Assembly: GCA_036250225.1 (NCBI GenBank)
Contig: JAPZLL010000044.1
Coordinates: 124,001-188,000 of the forward strand
Direction of reading: 5' to 3'
DNA length: 64,000 nucleotides
Source of the DNA: Cercophora sp. LCS_1
Taxonomy: Eukaryota > Ascomycota > Sordariomycetes > Sordariales > Lasiosphaeriaceae
The position numbers and the translations under genes were made by a program. Below, piece after piece: positions 30,863 to 42,105 of this stretch (its first letter is position 1; each line of letters begins with the position of its first letter). The notes under the pieces were generated by a model, which was not told the DNA's origin, did not search any database, and saw only the letters and a list, made by a program, of their open reading frames with translations.

Positions 30863-32203
30863 AATGTCAGTGGGAACGCGAAGATTGCGAGTGTCCCGCT
30901 CCGGCGCGTTGTTCTATCTTGCGCAGGACTCCAGTGTCTGTTTACTCTCATCCTCTTTGGCCTCTCGACAAACAAAGATGTTAGAGGGAAGGCCAGGGTG
31001 GTTCCTATCGACGTTGAATCTACTCTACACTCTCCAGCAAGCTTTGAGTCATGGATGGTAAATCTCCCATGTATTGTCTAGAAATACCAACTAACAAAGA
31101 GCAGATACCCCCAGTCTCCACCCAGCCGCGGCAGGGGGTAGAAAACGCCGTGCTTCGGACGAGAAGCACGATGAATTCCGCGAACGGTCGGCATCAAGGT
31201 GTCGAGAGAACAACGTTGATAGAGCGCTGCTGATGAGGATCAAGACGTCGCGAGGGGGAGGGGAACAAAGGGATGCCGGTTGTTGGGCTGGAAGTCAATA
31301 TGCCTAGGTATTGGGGGTGTCATGCACTAGCTGCCGCCTGGTAGCTCAATGCCAATTATATGTGCCCCCAGATGTTCGGTGCTGGCCAGTCCATCTCTAT
31401 CTCAAAGCCAGCGGTAGAGCGGCTGCAGGACGTACGTCTCCCGATGAAAGCGGTGGAGAGCGTTGCCGGGAGCGGGGGCCTTCGACTGAGCAAATTAACG
31501 CCGGACGGCATTCGGTTCGGAATGCCAACCCACGTAAAGGCTGAGCGTAGACTGACGATGTCAAGCCACTTGAGTTGTGATCAAGGGGGGAGGAACTGTA
31601 GGTATATAGGTCACTTTCCTGCTCCAGTCCAACATCAAGCACACCGTGACCGAGTCCACTTGGGCCTAGATAGCTCACTTGGAAGACTACTACTTTGAAA
31701 GGTGAACAGCTTGTGTTCGACTCTTAGTTTTTGGCACTTTTATCTTTTTTCCTTCTGGAAGCTCTTGGTTGGAAAGTGCCAGCACTGGGTATCACTCCCC
31801 TGTGGGTTTCCTTGCCCCTCGGCATTTGGGCCGCCGCCTTCCATGCTCAATACGTAAATTTAACTTCCCAATTGCACTCCTACGTCGATTATTTGGATAT
31901 TTGTCAATTTGATTCAGCGCTTACACTCCCTCCCTTCACGGGAAGGGAGGGTAAAGGGGCAAAATACCAGTCGCTCGCAAATAATGTCCCGCAACCCACC
32001 AACTCCGGGCGGCGGGTGGTCGCCGTGGGTCTGCAGAACGTGAGTTGAAAGTGCCGCCGTGCTGATACACGGTCGGGATAGAACGACGATGACGACAACG
32101 ACTGGCCTTCCCTTTAGGCAAAAGCATACTGGCACCTCAAACCGGGCGGCTGGTTTGAACACCCCGACTTCTCAGCCAATATCTTGCACGACAGCTCACC
32201 TGA
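30863..32203. other. Accessory intergenic DNA
   Basis: Short domain-free frames. A GCCTAGGTA element is at about 31302. No RNA gene was recognised. Confidence 0.4.
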
Positions 32204-32371
32204 GCGTTAATTCATAAGTCGCGTGAGAAAACGGGCAAGACGTTCGACCCAATCGCGATGAATGACACCTGGATGAAGGATGCTGGATTTGTTAAAGTGC
32301 AGATCGAAAACTTCAAGATCGCAAACCACGTGGGCACAGAAACCGGTGTTGATGAATTTTGGGAGGCCTGA
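32204..32371 (+). pseudogene. C-terminal remnant of a SAM-dependent methyltransferase
   Basis: After an in-frame TGA, the frame reads ALIHKSREKTGKTFDP, then TWMKDAGFVKVQIENFKI and NHVGTETG, to a TGA. This matches the segment of fungal LaeA/TAM-like class I methyltransferases with the pattern ASRKTGK.F, W...AGFVDV and a closing G.W region. The AdoMet-binding N-terminal domain was not found upstream. It is therefore a short relic. Assignment is from pattern memory only. Confidence 0.45.
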
Positions 32372-32788
32372 TTAGACGAGAAGTACCTGTTTTTGTCCCC
32401 CCTCCAACTTTTTCAGCTCCTCATGGACACTGTCGCCAACCCATTCCCGACCCCGCACGTCCCCGCCTTCGACGGCCTCGACTCAACGCCAGGTCAACTA
32501 CTCCAACATTTGGCTTGCTTGTGAGAACAGGGCTGACTCGTCTACGTAACATCGAGTCAATCAGTCTCTACAAAATTGGCTCGACTAGCGACTGAACCTG
32601 GCCGAGCCCGCCGAAGCCGCCAAGAATCCGAGACGGGTAACCGCGAGCATGGGACGCTTTGGTCTGACCGGCAGGAGCTGGGGGCCTCAGACCCTGTCGC
32701 TGAGGGCACGTGATTGGGCGATAAGCTGGACTCGAGAAAATACAATCCGGGGCCTGCCTGCGACCGCAGCGCGCCAGTCAAGCCGAAG

Positions 32789-34345
32789 ATGGGGTCCCAG
32801 ATGGCGGCCGCGTCCCGGGGCCCTCAACAGCTGAAAGATCGGGTGGTTCAATCCCAGATTCACCGGGAGCGCGACCGATTCATCGCATCTATCCCAGAGG
32901 ACCGTGTGCTGGCGCTTGCATCGTCACATCGCGATGCGACGCCCTGCGAATTCTTCAGCCCGCCGAAGCGCGGCAGCTACAATGTCTGCTAATTTGTGCA
33001 ATTCCCCGACCAGGCCAAATGGGTCGTGCGCGTGCCTCTATCGCCATGTTTGGCATTCGGGGCAAGGAGCAAACTCGAGAGCGAGGTTGCGACGATGCGG
33101 TAGGTCCTGTTGTCTCTCCATGGAAGGAGCTAATTCATTCGGTTTCCGTGACGTATAGACTTGTCGCCTCGAAAACAACTATCCCCATCCCTGTATTGAT
33201 AGCATATGCGCTAAGTGATAACCCTGAGCCGCTATCATCGTACCTTATCCTCGAATTTATCGACGGCCAAAAGCTCGATCTCCGGAAGGTCAGACAGAGA
33301 CCTTACCGAAGAACAGCAGACCAATCTATGCACATCACTCGCCGATATCTACATTCAACTCAGAAGGCTCGAGTTCCCATCCATCGGATGCCTGGTCCTC
33401 AACTCGGACGCCCAGGTGGGGAAAAAGACCGCATCGCTGGACATCAATATGCAAGAACTGGAAGGTTTACAACCCTCGGAGATCCAGGCCTCATACTACA
33501 CCCCGGATGGCCGCCTTACGTCAGCGTCCCAATATGTGGCCATGCTGCTGGAGATTTCCAACAACGCATTTGCTAAAGGCCGAAGCAGTGTCCCTGACGA
33601 GGAGGCGGGCTGCGATACACTATACCACCTCCATCTTTTCCACGAGTTCGCTAAGAAATGGTCGGACCCAAGTCTTGACCAGGGGCCATTCGTCGTGGTG
33701 CACGGCAACCTTGAGCCATACAACTTGGTTGTCAGTGACAGTATGTCCATCGTATCGGTTCTCGACTGGGAATGGAGCCGCGTCGTTCCCAGACAATTCT
33801 TTATACCCCCTTTGTGGCTCGACTTCTTCGATCCTACGATGCTTGCCTACAAAGTTTTCTACGATGCCTATCTCGAGAAATTTGAGCGCTTCCTGGCCAT
33901 TGTACGGACTCGGGAACTCGAGAGATTTGGCGAGCCATTGCTCGCTGATGAATGGGCCGCCGCTAAACAGAACAGCGGCTTCCTTGTCGCCAACGCATTG
34001 GAGAATTGGACTGATATGGATTGGTTCGCTCACCGCTATGTCAATCGGCGGTGGTTCCGCGGCCAGGACGAGAAAGGGCTGAAGGATCGGGTTGAGGCGT
34101 TTATGAACGAGGACCCAGCGCGCCGGGCTTTGATCACAGCTAAGCTAGACGAGGGCAGGGCCCACCAGGCAGACGTGGAGAGGATAAAGAAGGGGAGCGG
34201 CGCCACGTCTCCGCTTGTCGCCCCGAAGCATACGTGGGCTCGCCTGCCAGGTGTCACTTGGGGGGCGATAGCAGCGGTCCTCTTCGCGGGGACGTATTGG
34301 GTTGGGGGCAGGATCGTTCGATCTCATTTGCGGCGTCACAACTAA
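32789..34345 (+). pseudogene. Aminoglycoside-phosphotransferase-like kinase, inactivated
   Basis: Fungal APH/choline-kinase-like protein in broken form. Reading from ATG 32789: HRERDRFIASIPEDRVLALA and PPKRGSYNVC, then an in-frame TAA (32990-32992) where the next residues (FVQFPDQAKWVVRVPLSPC) clearly continue the family. An intron at 33100-33158 (GTAGGT to TATAG) joins ATMRLVASKTTIPIPV. After KLDLRKV a tandem CAGACAGA (33291-33298) shifts the frame; without one CAGA copy the frame would run directly into DLTEEQQTNL. From there the frame is open to 34345. The catalytic motif, normally HGDL, reads HGNLEPYNLVV, followed by VLDWEWS. The C-terminus has a hydrophobic segment (VTWGAIAAVLFAGTYWVGG). 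Two independent lesions plus loss of the catalytic Asp point to decay rather than sequencing error. Confidence 0.78.
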
Positions 34346-34367
34346 GGTACAATACTTGGACCAAAGA

Positions 34368-34694
34368 TCACGGAGAACGAGGCTCCATCAGCTCCTTAAG
34401 CCCTTTGAGCTCCTCTTCCGCCTTCTCATACTCCTCTTCCAGACGCTCGATAGCGATCGTGTATGTATCAATCACATCCTGGTTGGTTAGGGTGGACGAA
34501 CCGCCCTTGTTCCGAGCATCTCTTGCGGCTTTGGACGACGAGGATATTAGCTCTTCGGTATCTCCCTTGCTGATTGCGTCTCAGATGGCGTTCAAGGCGT
34601 CCTTCTCTTTCTGGATCTTTTCCTTCAGCTCGTCCCTGCGCTTGATCTTCCTATCTAGTTCTTGGATGCGGGTGTCGGTTATTTTGTTGGACAT
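34368..34694 (-). pseudogene. Small coiled-coil protein gene with internal stop
   Basis: From the ATG at 34694 the frame gives MSNKITDTRIQELDRKIKRR and further charged helix, then TGA at codon 38 (34583-34581), then DAISKGDTEELISSSSKAAR and ERLEEEYEKAEEELKGLKEL to a stop at 34368. Both halves are in one frame and form one 108-residue coiled-coil protein, so the TGA is probably a mutated CGA. Its stop lies 22 bp from that of the broken kinase (convergent). Family unknown. Confidence 0.65.
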
Positions 34695-35740
34695 CTAGTT
34701 AGTCAGGCATGAGCAAAGTTGTCAATTGACCGTTGCGAGGAAAGGGGCGTGTTTGAGTTAACCCACCTTGATGCCTGGGTACTCGGTACTCAGTCGACTT
34801 TCGAGGATGTATTGAACAACACGAGACACCAGGAATATTGGGAAGGCATTGTCTGGAACGTGCGTACCATGGGTGGATGGGCCCCTATTATCACTGTGAG
34901 CCTTTGCTCGACTCCCGTCATGTCGCTCGCCTCGAAAATAAATGTATTGGCTGCCCATTCGTGTGCTTCTCTCCTGCACTTGGCCCCTCGCCCCAGCCAA
35001 CCACCAAACGTTCACGTTGATGCGTCCTGGGGCGTCATACTTCCGGACTATGAGTCACGAATCTGCTTGAAGTGATGATCTGGGTGCAGCGGTACACGAG
35101 GGAGATAATAGGCCACGGACGGAATAAGAAATGGCATGGGAGTGGCCGGGCGTGTGGTTGAGCCTTTTGGTCGTGTCGAAGTTGCGTGACTGACTGACTG
35201 CACCGGGCTCCGCCCGCCGCTGCCGCCAGAAATATACCTCGCATGCGCGCCGGCGCTGCGCCTAATCGAAGATGACAACGATGTCGGCTACCCGCATCAA
35301 ACATGGCCTGCTATGGTTTGGTGCCCTGACCCGACACCAATGTGCTCGATCCAATTCATCACGCGTCGTTTGCGCGACGCCGATGAGCGCTTGTCGAACT
35401 GGCGCGCAGCCAACCTTGGCTGACCTGAATCTCACTTATCAATATTCCCCACCATAACGAATAAGTCCTCACCCAATCTCTTTGCGGACCCCCAACGGAA
35501 TTCCCGCGCCCCAACAGTAGATCTTATTTGGTTTGCGTTTTCGGAGTTGATCTGATTTTCTTGCTGTCAATAAACAAGATCGATATATTGTAACGGACCG
35601 GTGGTATCGTCTATCTTAACACTAGTGCGGGATGGTTTGCTTATCGTAGCAGGGGATGAGTCGATGGCAATACCGGTATTCGCGACCACCACAGACACCA
35701 CCGAAGCAAATACCTCTGAAACCACCATCACTTCGTAATA
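34695..35740. other. Intergenic region
   Basis: Domain-free short frames; an AT-richer stretch near 35510-35600. No gene was recognised. Confidence 0.4.
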
Positions 35741-37885
35741 TTATCTAGCGGCAGGTCTCCTCTGCTGGTAAGCCGCAACCAGCCCGCCCACATACGGCTT
35801 TGGCGCCCAATCCCGCTCCGTGACAATCCTCTCCTGCGACGGACTTTCTGGCACACTTCTCCAAGTCTGCTTCCTCCTCATATAAAAACTGTCACAAAAT
35901 TAGCGTCATTCTTCAAGATTGTCAAGGGAATGCTCACATCAAACCCCCAATAAGCGCCACCGAACCGCCCAATCCCAGCCCCAATCCCAGCCCCAGGGAC
36001 GTGCTCCTAGACACTTCCGTCCCCGTCCCCTCCCCATCCGAAGCTGGCGCTGCAGTCGGCGGAGGCGGTACATACGAAACCGGCTCACCAGAAGTAGCCT
36101 TCAACACCACCGCGCCAGTCCCAAACGGAACCGCGCTCACAACCGTGATCCTCGTCGCCGGGAACGTGGGCCTAGCGCCAGACGGAACAGCAGTGACGTG
36201 CGACAATACAGACGTGAACGTTGATGAAGCCTGCAGCGAGGCAGGGCAGTTAATGACGCCCGTCGACATGCATGATAAGCCGGTGAAGACGGTGGTTGAG
36301 AGAAGCGTCGTGGGAACTAGGTCATCACGGCCGAAAATGACGCCGAGGATATCGTCGAGTGGATTGTCACTGCCGCTTTCGGGGGTAGAGGTTGCTCTTG
36401 CTGAGGTCGCCGTCCTCAAACTGGATGATATCCTCGTCGGGGAGATCGACGTCGAAGTCGGCCTTGCCAAGGTAGGCGATAACACGCCCGAGACAAGAGT
36501 CGGGATTGCGGCTTCGACGGTTTTACGCGTTGCACACGCCGAAGCCAGGGTGGTGTAAAAGATTGGCACGACGGTTTCGGGGACAGGGCCCCATTCAACG
36601 GTACCGAGACCTACTGTTGCGCCGGCACCTGCTCCCAATGCGAACTGGAAGGCTTGGATGAGGTCAAGGTCGCATCGTGCGGGGGATTCGTTGTCGACAA
36701 GGGGCACTGTAACGCTGGTGGAGAACTCGGCGACGTTGGCAAAGACTTCGGCTACGACGCCGGCGCTGATGGTGTATGGGATGGATTGGAGGCCTTGGAA
36801 GCCGGGGATGGTGCTTGGGTCGAGTTCAAGGCCGGCTTGAAGGGCGACGCGGAGGATGCCGGACAGTGTGGCGGTGTTGGAAATAAGGGTGACGGGGAGA
36901 AACTCAAATTCACCGCCGGGACTGGAGGATGGTTAGCTTGGAGATGGGAGGCGATCAAGGAGGCGTACAAGTTGATGTCTGCAACGTTCCGGCTGAACAT
37001 GTTGAGAGTCATACCGACGCCCTTGTCCAGCTTGAGATGGAAGCCACTGCTGAGGTCGATGGCATCGCGGATATCGAGGACGAGATCAATGGCGACGGTG
37101 ATTCCTGCGCTGACATCGGACCCAAGACCGACGCCGATGGGACTCTTGGAGGTGAAGAGGTTGATGGTGTATGTCGCTCCGACTTCGAGCTTTGTGTTGA
37201 GCTGCATGAAAAGCTCGAAACCATCGTCAAACTCGAAGCGGACGGATACGTCGGGTAAAGGAGCGAGATCAACGTCAAAGTCGACATCGATTGTCGGGAG
37301 CTGATAGTCCCTGATATCAGGTTTGTCAAAGTTGATGAGATCTTCGGCCGCGGCTCGCAGAGTGTCCTCCAGGTAATCTCCAACGATGTCAAAGACTTCC
37401 TTGGTCACATTTCGCACCGCGCCCTTGACTTCGCTTGTGTAGTTAGAGAAGACCGCTTCGGGGTCACCCTTGATGGTAAGCGAAGCCGAGACGACTCCCT
37501 TGATGTAACATGTCTCGCATGACACTCTCACACCGCCGTTAAGAGAGACCGAGCTGTTACTGTCACCCACTGTGCCGCTGCTGAACCCAGCGGACCTGCA
37601 ATCATGTCAGCCGTCAGCCGTCGACCGTCCCACCGAGCATGAGACTTACGCGCCCAAGGCAAGTAAGGTGGCCCCATTCCACGTGGTGTCGAGAACTGTC
37701 CTATTGCTAGAAAAGATTTGATCTCTTCCCGCAATCTTCAGCGAGTTGAGGCTTCGCGCAAGGTGTCCAAGTGTCTGCCCTGATGAAACACCTGGAGGGT
37801 TGCGGACTCTGAGCGGCGCCGGCGCCGAAACACTAGCCAATACTAAGGGCAGACCGGCTGCCGACAAAAGAATATCGAACCTCAT
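35741..37885 (-). CDS. Large secreted-type, single-pass membrane protein (DUF7029/DUF7223-like)
   Basis: Protein of 664 residues. Exons (minus) are 37885-37650, 37595-36969, 36921-35938 and 35888-35741; introns of 54, 47 and 49 bp have GTAAGT, GTACGC and GTGAGC donors with CTAAC or CTGAC branches, and the total is in frame. Signal peptide MRFDILLSAAGLPLVLASVSA. An N-glycosylation-rich beta-type ectodomain follows, with CETCYIKG, LPTIDVDFDVDLAPLP, FELFMQLNTKLEVGATY and PGGEFEFLPVTLISN. A Ser/Thr-rich stalk leads to one transmembrane segment (STSLGLGLGLGLGGSVALIG) and a short basic tail beginning FYMRRKQTW and ending in QQRRPAAR. The layout resembles fungal DUF7029/DUF7223 surface proteins; the name is from memory. 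It would sit at the plasma membrane or wall. The Gly-Leu alternation in the membrane segment is unusual. Confidence 0.85.
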
Positions 37886-38886
37886 ACTGCGATGAAAGAA
37901 TACCCGTCAGCTGCACAGCGGCGTTGGGTGTCGGAGGGATAATCCAGGAACCGATCACGGGGCAAACGAGATGGCGCCGAACCCAAACATCTTATCCCAT
38001 CCAAAAGCTGAAGCCTAGCGATCTCGCATCAAGAATCCGAGTGTTGTGGCCCATCATGTAACCACGTCTATAAATATGGGGTTGTCAAACAATTCGTTGG
38101 CATGGCGGAGGACAAGTGCTGCCATTTGACCGGGGTGGCTTGGCCAATCGAGGGCGTGGCTGTGAAGTTTGGTATGCAGATAGAAGGCCATCGTCATGGC
38201 CATGTCTCGGGAGCGCACATGTCGACAGTTGGTTGCTGTTTGGAGTCTGAAGCGCGGCTGGCGTGCTGCATTTCTCACACTGTCTTAGGCTCCTGGGGCT
38301 CAGCCAGCGTCGAGGTGCATGCACAGTTTCCGCACTGTGCTAAATGCTAACAACGCGAAGTGGGCGGCAGTCTCACACGTGTAGGATCAACCCCTGCAGC
38401 GCCAGCAGGAAATTGACCATGGACGAAAATAAAACATGGGAAACCAAGAGCCTGGTCAACTCAGTGATTCCGATGGGAATCGGGGTTTGGTTGGAATTGT
38501 TTTTTTCCGTGTGGGAAGAGCGCGTTCTGTTTATCGAACAGGTATCCACTCGGATTATCTGAACAGAAGATGGTTTCTTTAGGGTGGGTATCCCAGCAAC
38601 TTGAGCAGAAATGCGACGTAATATCGCGGCGAAATCATCACGGAAAGGTGGTTTCAGCCTTCTCATATACTGCTTTGAAGAGTCACGGTTTCTCAGGCTG
38701 CCCATGCCTTCTTGTGCGCAGGGAGGAAGTTTTTCTTCTCAGTACGGGGGTTGTTTTCTGTGCAGACCACCCGGGCCCTTGGCGGCTGCTGCCTGAGCAA
38801 TGTTTTCCTCAACCACTTGGCGGAAGGAGCACCACACCTGCATCTTCACCAAAATCATCATCACCTTTGCTCTTTCCAAGACCACA
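37886..38886. other. Divergent intergenic region
   Basis: Promoter region of both neighbours. Short frames only, such as 38101-38350 plus, with no domain. Confidence 0.45.
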
Positions 38887-40179
38887 ATGCAGCCTCTCAA
38901 ATGCACGCATTCCGAACTTCAGGTCGAAGTTTCATCCCACGCCGAAGAGGCTGGCTTCCTGCGTCCTCCCCCCGCCAAGCGACAGGCCGCGGCCACTCCC
39001 TCGGGTCGCGTCAACAAAATAAGCGCCGGCAACCCTGACGATGAAACAACCCTCCCGTTCACCTTTCCCGGCCCTCTGGTCCTTCCCGACGATGCACTTG
39101 CCGTCGACCCAAAGGAGCCACCCCAGAGCCTACGCTCTTTCATCCAAGAGAGGCAGCGCAATGCCCTCACCCCAGACAGGAAGACCATCTACCTGACCGC
39201 GCCTCCCACCATCTCGGACCAACTGGCCGTCATGAAGGGCTGGGCCGTGTCGTCCTCCGTGCAGCCGCCCAGTATCCACGAGATACAAGAATATCTGGCT
39301 GCTTTTTACCACCCACTTCGGGTCCAGCTCCTTGCGACCACAGTTGCCTTCGTCCCCTGGGAGACGCCTGTGCCATCGACTCCTGCTCTCGTCGGCCTGC
39401 AGATTGGGGAGACAGATGTCACAGGCATCCGAACCCGGCGCTGTCCCGATAAGGCGTTTCCCAGGCAGCTCAACCTGAACGACATCTTGGACGCGGCAAT
39501 CGAGGCACTTCCGCGCGATGCGTATGCTCTCTGCATGATCACCAACCATGACTTGTATGAGGACGAAGATGACGACTTTTGCTGCGGCAGGGCCTACGGC
39601 GGCAGCAGGGTTTCTGTCGTCTCGATGGCGAGATATCGACCCCAGTATGATGAGGGTCTTGACCACGCACACATGTGGCCTGCGTCACACTGCAAAAGCT
39701 ACGTTACCGGTGCCTGTGGGGAGAAGGGTGCAAAGAGGAAGAAGCCCCGAGTCGAACCCAGCAGTGAGTCGATTGATGTGGAAGAGACGCCAATCGGAGC
39801 CGCAGTCAAGGCCGCTCTCGCTGCTCCGGGTGCCACGTGGAACCTTCGCGGGCTGTGGGTGTCGAGGGTCGTCAGGACGGTTGCTCACGAACTGGGACAC
39901 TGCTTCTGCTTGGCCCATTGCTCGTACTATGCATGCGTCATGCAGAGCACAACGAGTGTGGCCGAGGATGTCCGACAACCGCCGTACCTCTGCCCCGTTT
40001 GCCTCGCAAAGGTGACTCGCGCGCTGGGAGATGCCAACCCACGCACTCGCGAGAAGGACCTCACCATTGCACGATATGAAGCGCTGGCAAGGGCATGCGA
40101 CAACTGGCCCGATGTTGCCATGTTCGCGGGGTTCCAGGCTTGGATCATTAAACGGTTGTCCCAATTGAGAGAGTCATAG
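38887..40179 (+). CDS. Archaemetzincin-like zinc metalloprotease
   Basis: Single-exon protein of 430 residues. The zinc motif HELGHCFCLAHC (His334 onward) is followed by SYYACVMQ and CPVC, giving the archaemetzincin signature HExxHxxGxxHC-x4-C-x-M with a later CxxC. The catalytic Glu is Glu335. A conserved N-terminal block (YHPLRVQLL, ALVGLQIG, DAYALCMITNHDLYEDEDDDF, GRAYGG, VSMARYRP) is present. An inserted basic segment (GEKGAKRKKPRVEP) lies between it and the zinc site. Start chosen at 38887 (context CACAATGCAG); an in-frame ATG at 38800 would add 29 residues. It would act as a cytosolic or nuclear aminopeptidase-like enzyme; its substrate is unknown. No signal peptide. Confidence 0.9.
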   Translation: MQPLKCTHSELQVEVSSHAEEAGFLRPPPAKRQAAATPSGRVNKISAGNPDDETTLPFTFPGPLVLPDDALAVDPKEPPQSLRSFIQERQRNALTPDRKTIYLTAPPTISDQLAVMKGWAVSSSVQPPSIHEIQEYLAAFYHPLRVQLLATTVAFVPWETPVPSTPALVGLQIGETDVTGIRTRRCPDKAFPRQLNLNDILDAAIEALPRDAYALCMITNHDLYEDEDDDFCCGRAYGGSRVSVVSMARYRPQYDEGLDHAHMWPASHCKSYVTGACGEKGAKRKKPRVEPSSESIDVEETPIGAAVKAALAAPGATWNLRGLWVSRVVRTVAHELGHCFCLAHCSYYACVMQSTTSVAEDVRQPPYLCPVCLAKVTRALGDANPRTREKDLTIARYEALARACDNWPDVAMFAGFQAWIIKRLSQLRES

Positions 40180-40627
40180 ATTGCCCGGACCTGAATGCGC
40201 CGCTTCGATTCGGCGGTGGACGTTGGTGTTGGCTTCGGCATCGGCTTGCACCGGCTCTCGGTGACGACATACGCGGGAAAGGGAGCGCGCCCTGCCCGAG
40301 ACATGGCAGCCGCTGCGCCGGTCGCGGCCAAGATGCGGGGCGGTGGAGGAATGCATCTCCATCTTGGGGAATTTGGCGTCGCGCCATGCCCATCCCGCCC
40401 TCGGTGTCGGTCAAAGTGGGAACCACGCAGGGAGCGTGGGGTCCATGACTCAACACAGTCAAAGTTTGTTGACAACATAAGAATGTGGAACATCTGTTGC
40501 TGCCGAACCCCAAGAGTCTGACAGGAAACGGTGCTTTGTCGGGATAACGTTGTTTACCGAGGCCAACAATCACAACGCTGTTGGGTACCTCTGGGACCTT
40601 GACGCCCAAAAATCTATCTCTACAATC
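40180..40627. other. Intergenic region
   Basis: Holds the promoter of the PLP enzyme; no other feature was seen. Confidence 0.45.
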
Positions 40628-40636
40628 TTTTTATAT
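40628..40636 (+). promoter_or_regulatory. TATA box of the PLP enzyme gene
   Basis: TTTTTATAT about 65 bp before the ATG at 40699, followed by a C-rich leader. Confidence 0.5.
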
Positions 40637-40698
40637 CATCAGCCACTCCACTCCCCCCTTCACTCCCCGTTGACCTCCATCCATCCAACACACTCAAG

Positions 40699-42105
40699 AT
40701 GCCCGCAACAACTACTCACGATCTCCCCGTGAGGTCCAAGTCCACCCCCGAGGAAACCCCTGTCAAATCCTTTGGCAAAGATGTCCTCAAAACGCACTTC
40801 CTCTTCGACCCAACCTACCGCAACCTGAACCACGGCTCCTTCGGCACCATCCCGCGCGCCATCCAAACCAAGATGCGCGCCTACCAAGACCTGGCCGAAG
40901 CCCGCCCTGACCCGTTCCTCCGCTACGACTACGGCCATCTCCTGGACGAGTCCCGCGCCGCCGTCGCCAAACTCCTCAACGTCTCAACTGAAACCGTCGT
41001 CTTTGTCAGCAACGCCACCGTCGGCGTCAACACGGTGCTGCGCAACCTGGTCTGGAACCCCGACGGCAAAGACGAGATCCTCTATTTCGATACCATTTAC
41101 GGCGGGTGCGGCAAAACAATCGACTACGTCGTCGAGGCGAGTCGTGGTTTGGTCAGCTCGCGCGCCATCAAGCCTGTGTATCCCTGCGAAGACGACAACA
41201 TCGTTCAACTCTTCCGGGCCGGCGTAGCCGCGTCCAAAGCAGCGGGGAAACGGCCCCGCGTTTGTCTGTTTGATGTTGTTTCATCACTCCCTGGTATCCG
41301 GTTTCCTTTTGAGCTTGTCGCGGCGGCGTGCAAGGAAGAGGGAGTTCTCTCGCTTGTCGACGGTGCGCAAGGCATCGGCATGGTCAAGCTGGATTTGGCG
41401 GCCGCAGATCCGGATTTCTTCGTCTCGAATTGCCACAAGTGGTTGCATGTGCCCCGCGGGTGTGCGGTGTTTTACGTCCCGCTGAGGAACCAGGCGCTCA
41501 TTCGGTCGACGGTGCCGACGTCGCATGGTTTTGTGCCGTTGGAGAATGGGGAGAAGCCGCGGTTTAATCCGCTTCCGCCGAGTGCCAAGTCGGCGTTTGT
41601 GAATGCGTTCGAGTTTGTGGGCACGTTGGATAATGCGCCGTATCTTTGTGTCAAGGACAGTATCGAGTGGAGGGAGAAGGTGCTTGGTGGAGAGGATAGG
41701 ATCCTGGCGTATCAGGAGGGGTTGGCCAGACAGGGCGGGGCCAGGGTTGCGGAGATTCTGGGGACCAAGATCTTTGAGAACCAGGGGAAGACGCTGGCGA
41801 GGTGTGCCATGGTTTGTGTGGCGCTGCCGTTGGCGGTTGAGCCGGGTCAGTGGGATGAGAAGCCGCGGGATGAGGATCTCGAGGGGTTGCATGTCATTCC
41901 GGCGGCCGAGGTGGGTAAAGCGAGGCAGTGGATTTTGGATACGTTGATTCGGGACTACAAGACCTTTGTTGCGCTCTTTGATTATCGTGGACGGTTGTGG
42001 GTGAGGATTAGTGCGCAGGTGTATTTGGAGATGGAGGATTTCGAGTGGGCAGGGAAGACGCTCAAGGAGGTTTGTGAGAGGGTCCAAAAGGGGGATTATA
42101 AGTGA
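40699..42105 (+). CDS. PLP-dependent class V aminotransferase fold enzyme, Egt2-like
   Basis: Single-exon enzyme of 468 residues, fold type I. The N-terminal LNHGSFGTIPRAI and LLDESRAAVAKLLN, the phosphate-contact region FVSNATVGVNTVLRNLVW, the PLP-contact Asp in VDGAQG (Asp221) and the Schiff-base lysine in SNCHKWLHVPRG (Lys247) are all present. The general layout is that of isopenicillin-N-epimerase-like enzymes. The closest role I can suggest is the hercynylcysteine sulfoxide lyase of ergothioneine synthesis (Egt2), which in fungi has this length and N-terminal block; that is inference. Its usual partner Egt1 is not in the window. No targeting signal is seen. It would be cytosolic. Confidence 0.85.
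   Translation: MPATTTHDLPVRSKSTPEETPVKSFGKDVLKTHFLFDPTYRNLNHGSFGTIPRAIQTKMRAYQDLAEARPDPFLRYDYGHLLDESRAAVAKLLNVSTETVVFVSNATVGVNTVLRNLVWNPDGKDEILYFDTIYGGCGKTIDYVVEASRGLVSSRAIKPVYPCEDDNIVQLFRAGVAASKAAGKRPRVCLFDVVSSLPGIRFPFELVAAACKEEGVLSLVDGAQGIGMVKLDLAAADPDFFVSNCHKWLHVPRGCAVFYVPLRNQALIRSTVPTSHGFVPLENGEKPRFNPLPPSAKSAFVNAFEFVGTLDNAPYLCVKDSIEWREKVLGGEDRILAYQEGLARQGGARVAEILGTKIFENQGKTLARCAMVCVALPLAVEPGQWDEKPRDEDLEGLHVIPAAEVGKARQWILDTLIRDYKTFVALFDYRGRLWVRISAQVYLEMEDFEWAGKTLKEVCERVQKGDYK

Noticed and set aside
36001..36558. 185-codon plus frame
   Set aside because: Antisense shadow of exon 3 of the membrane protein gene.
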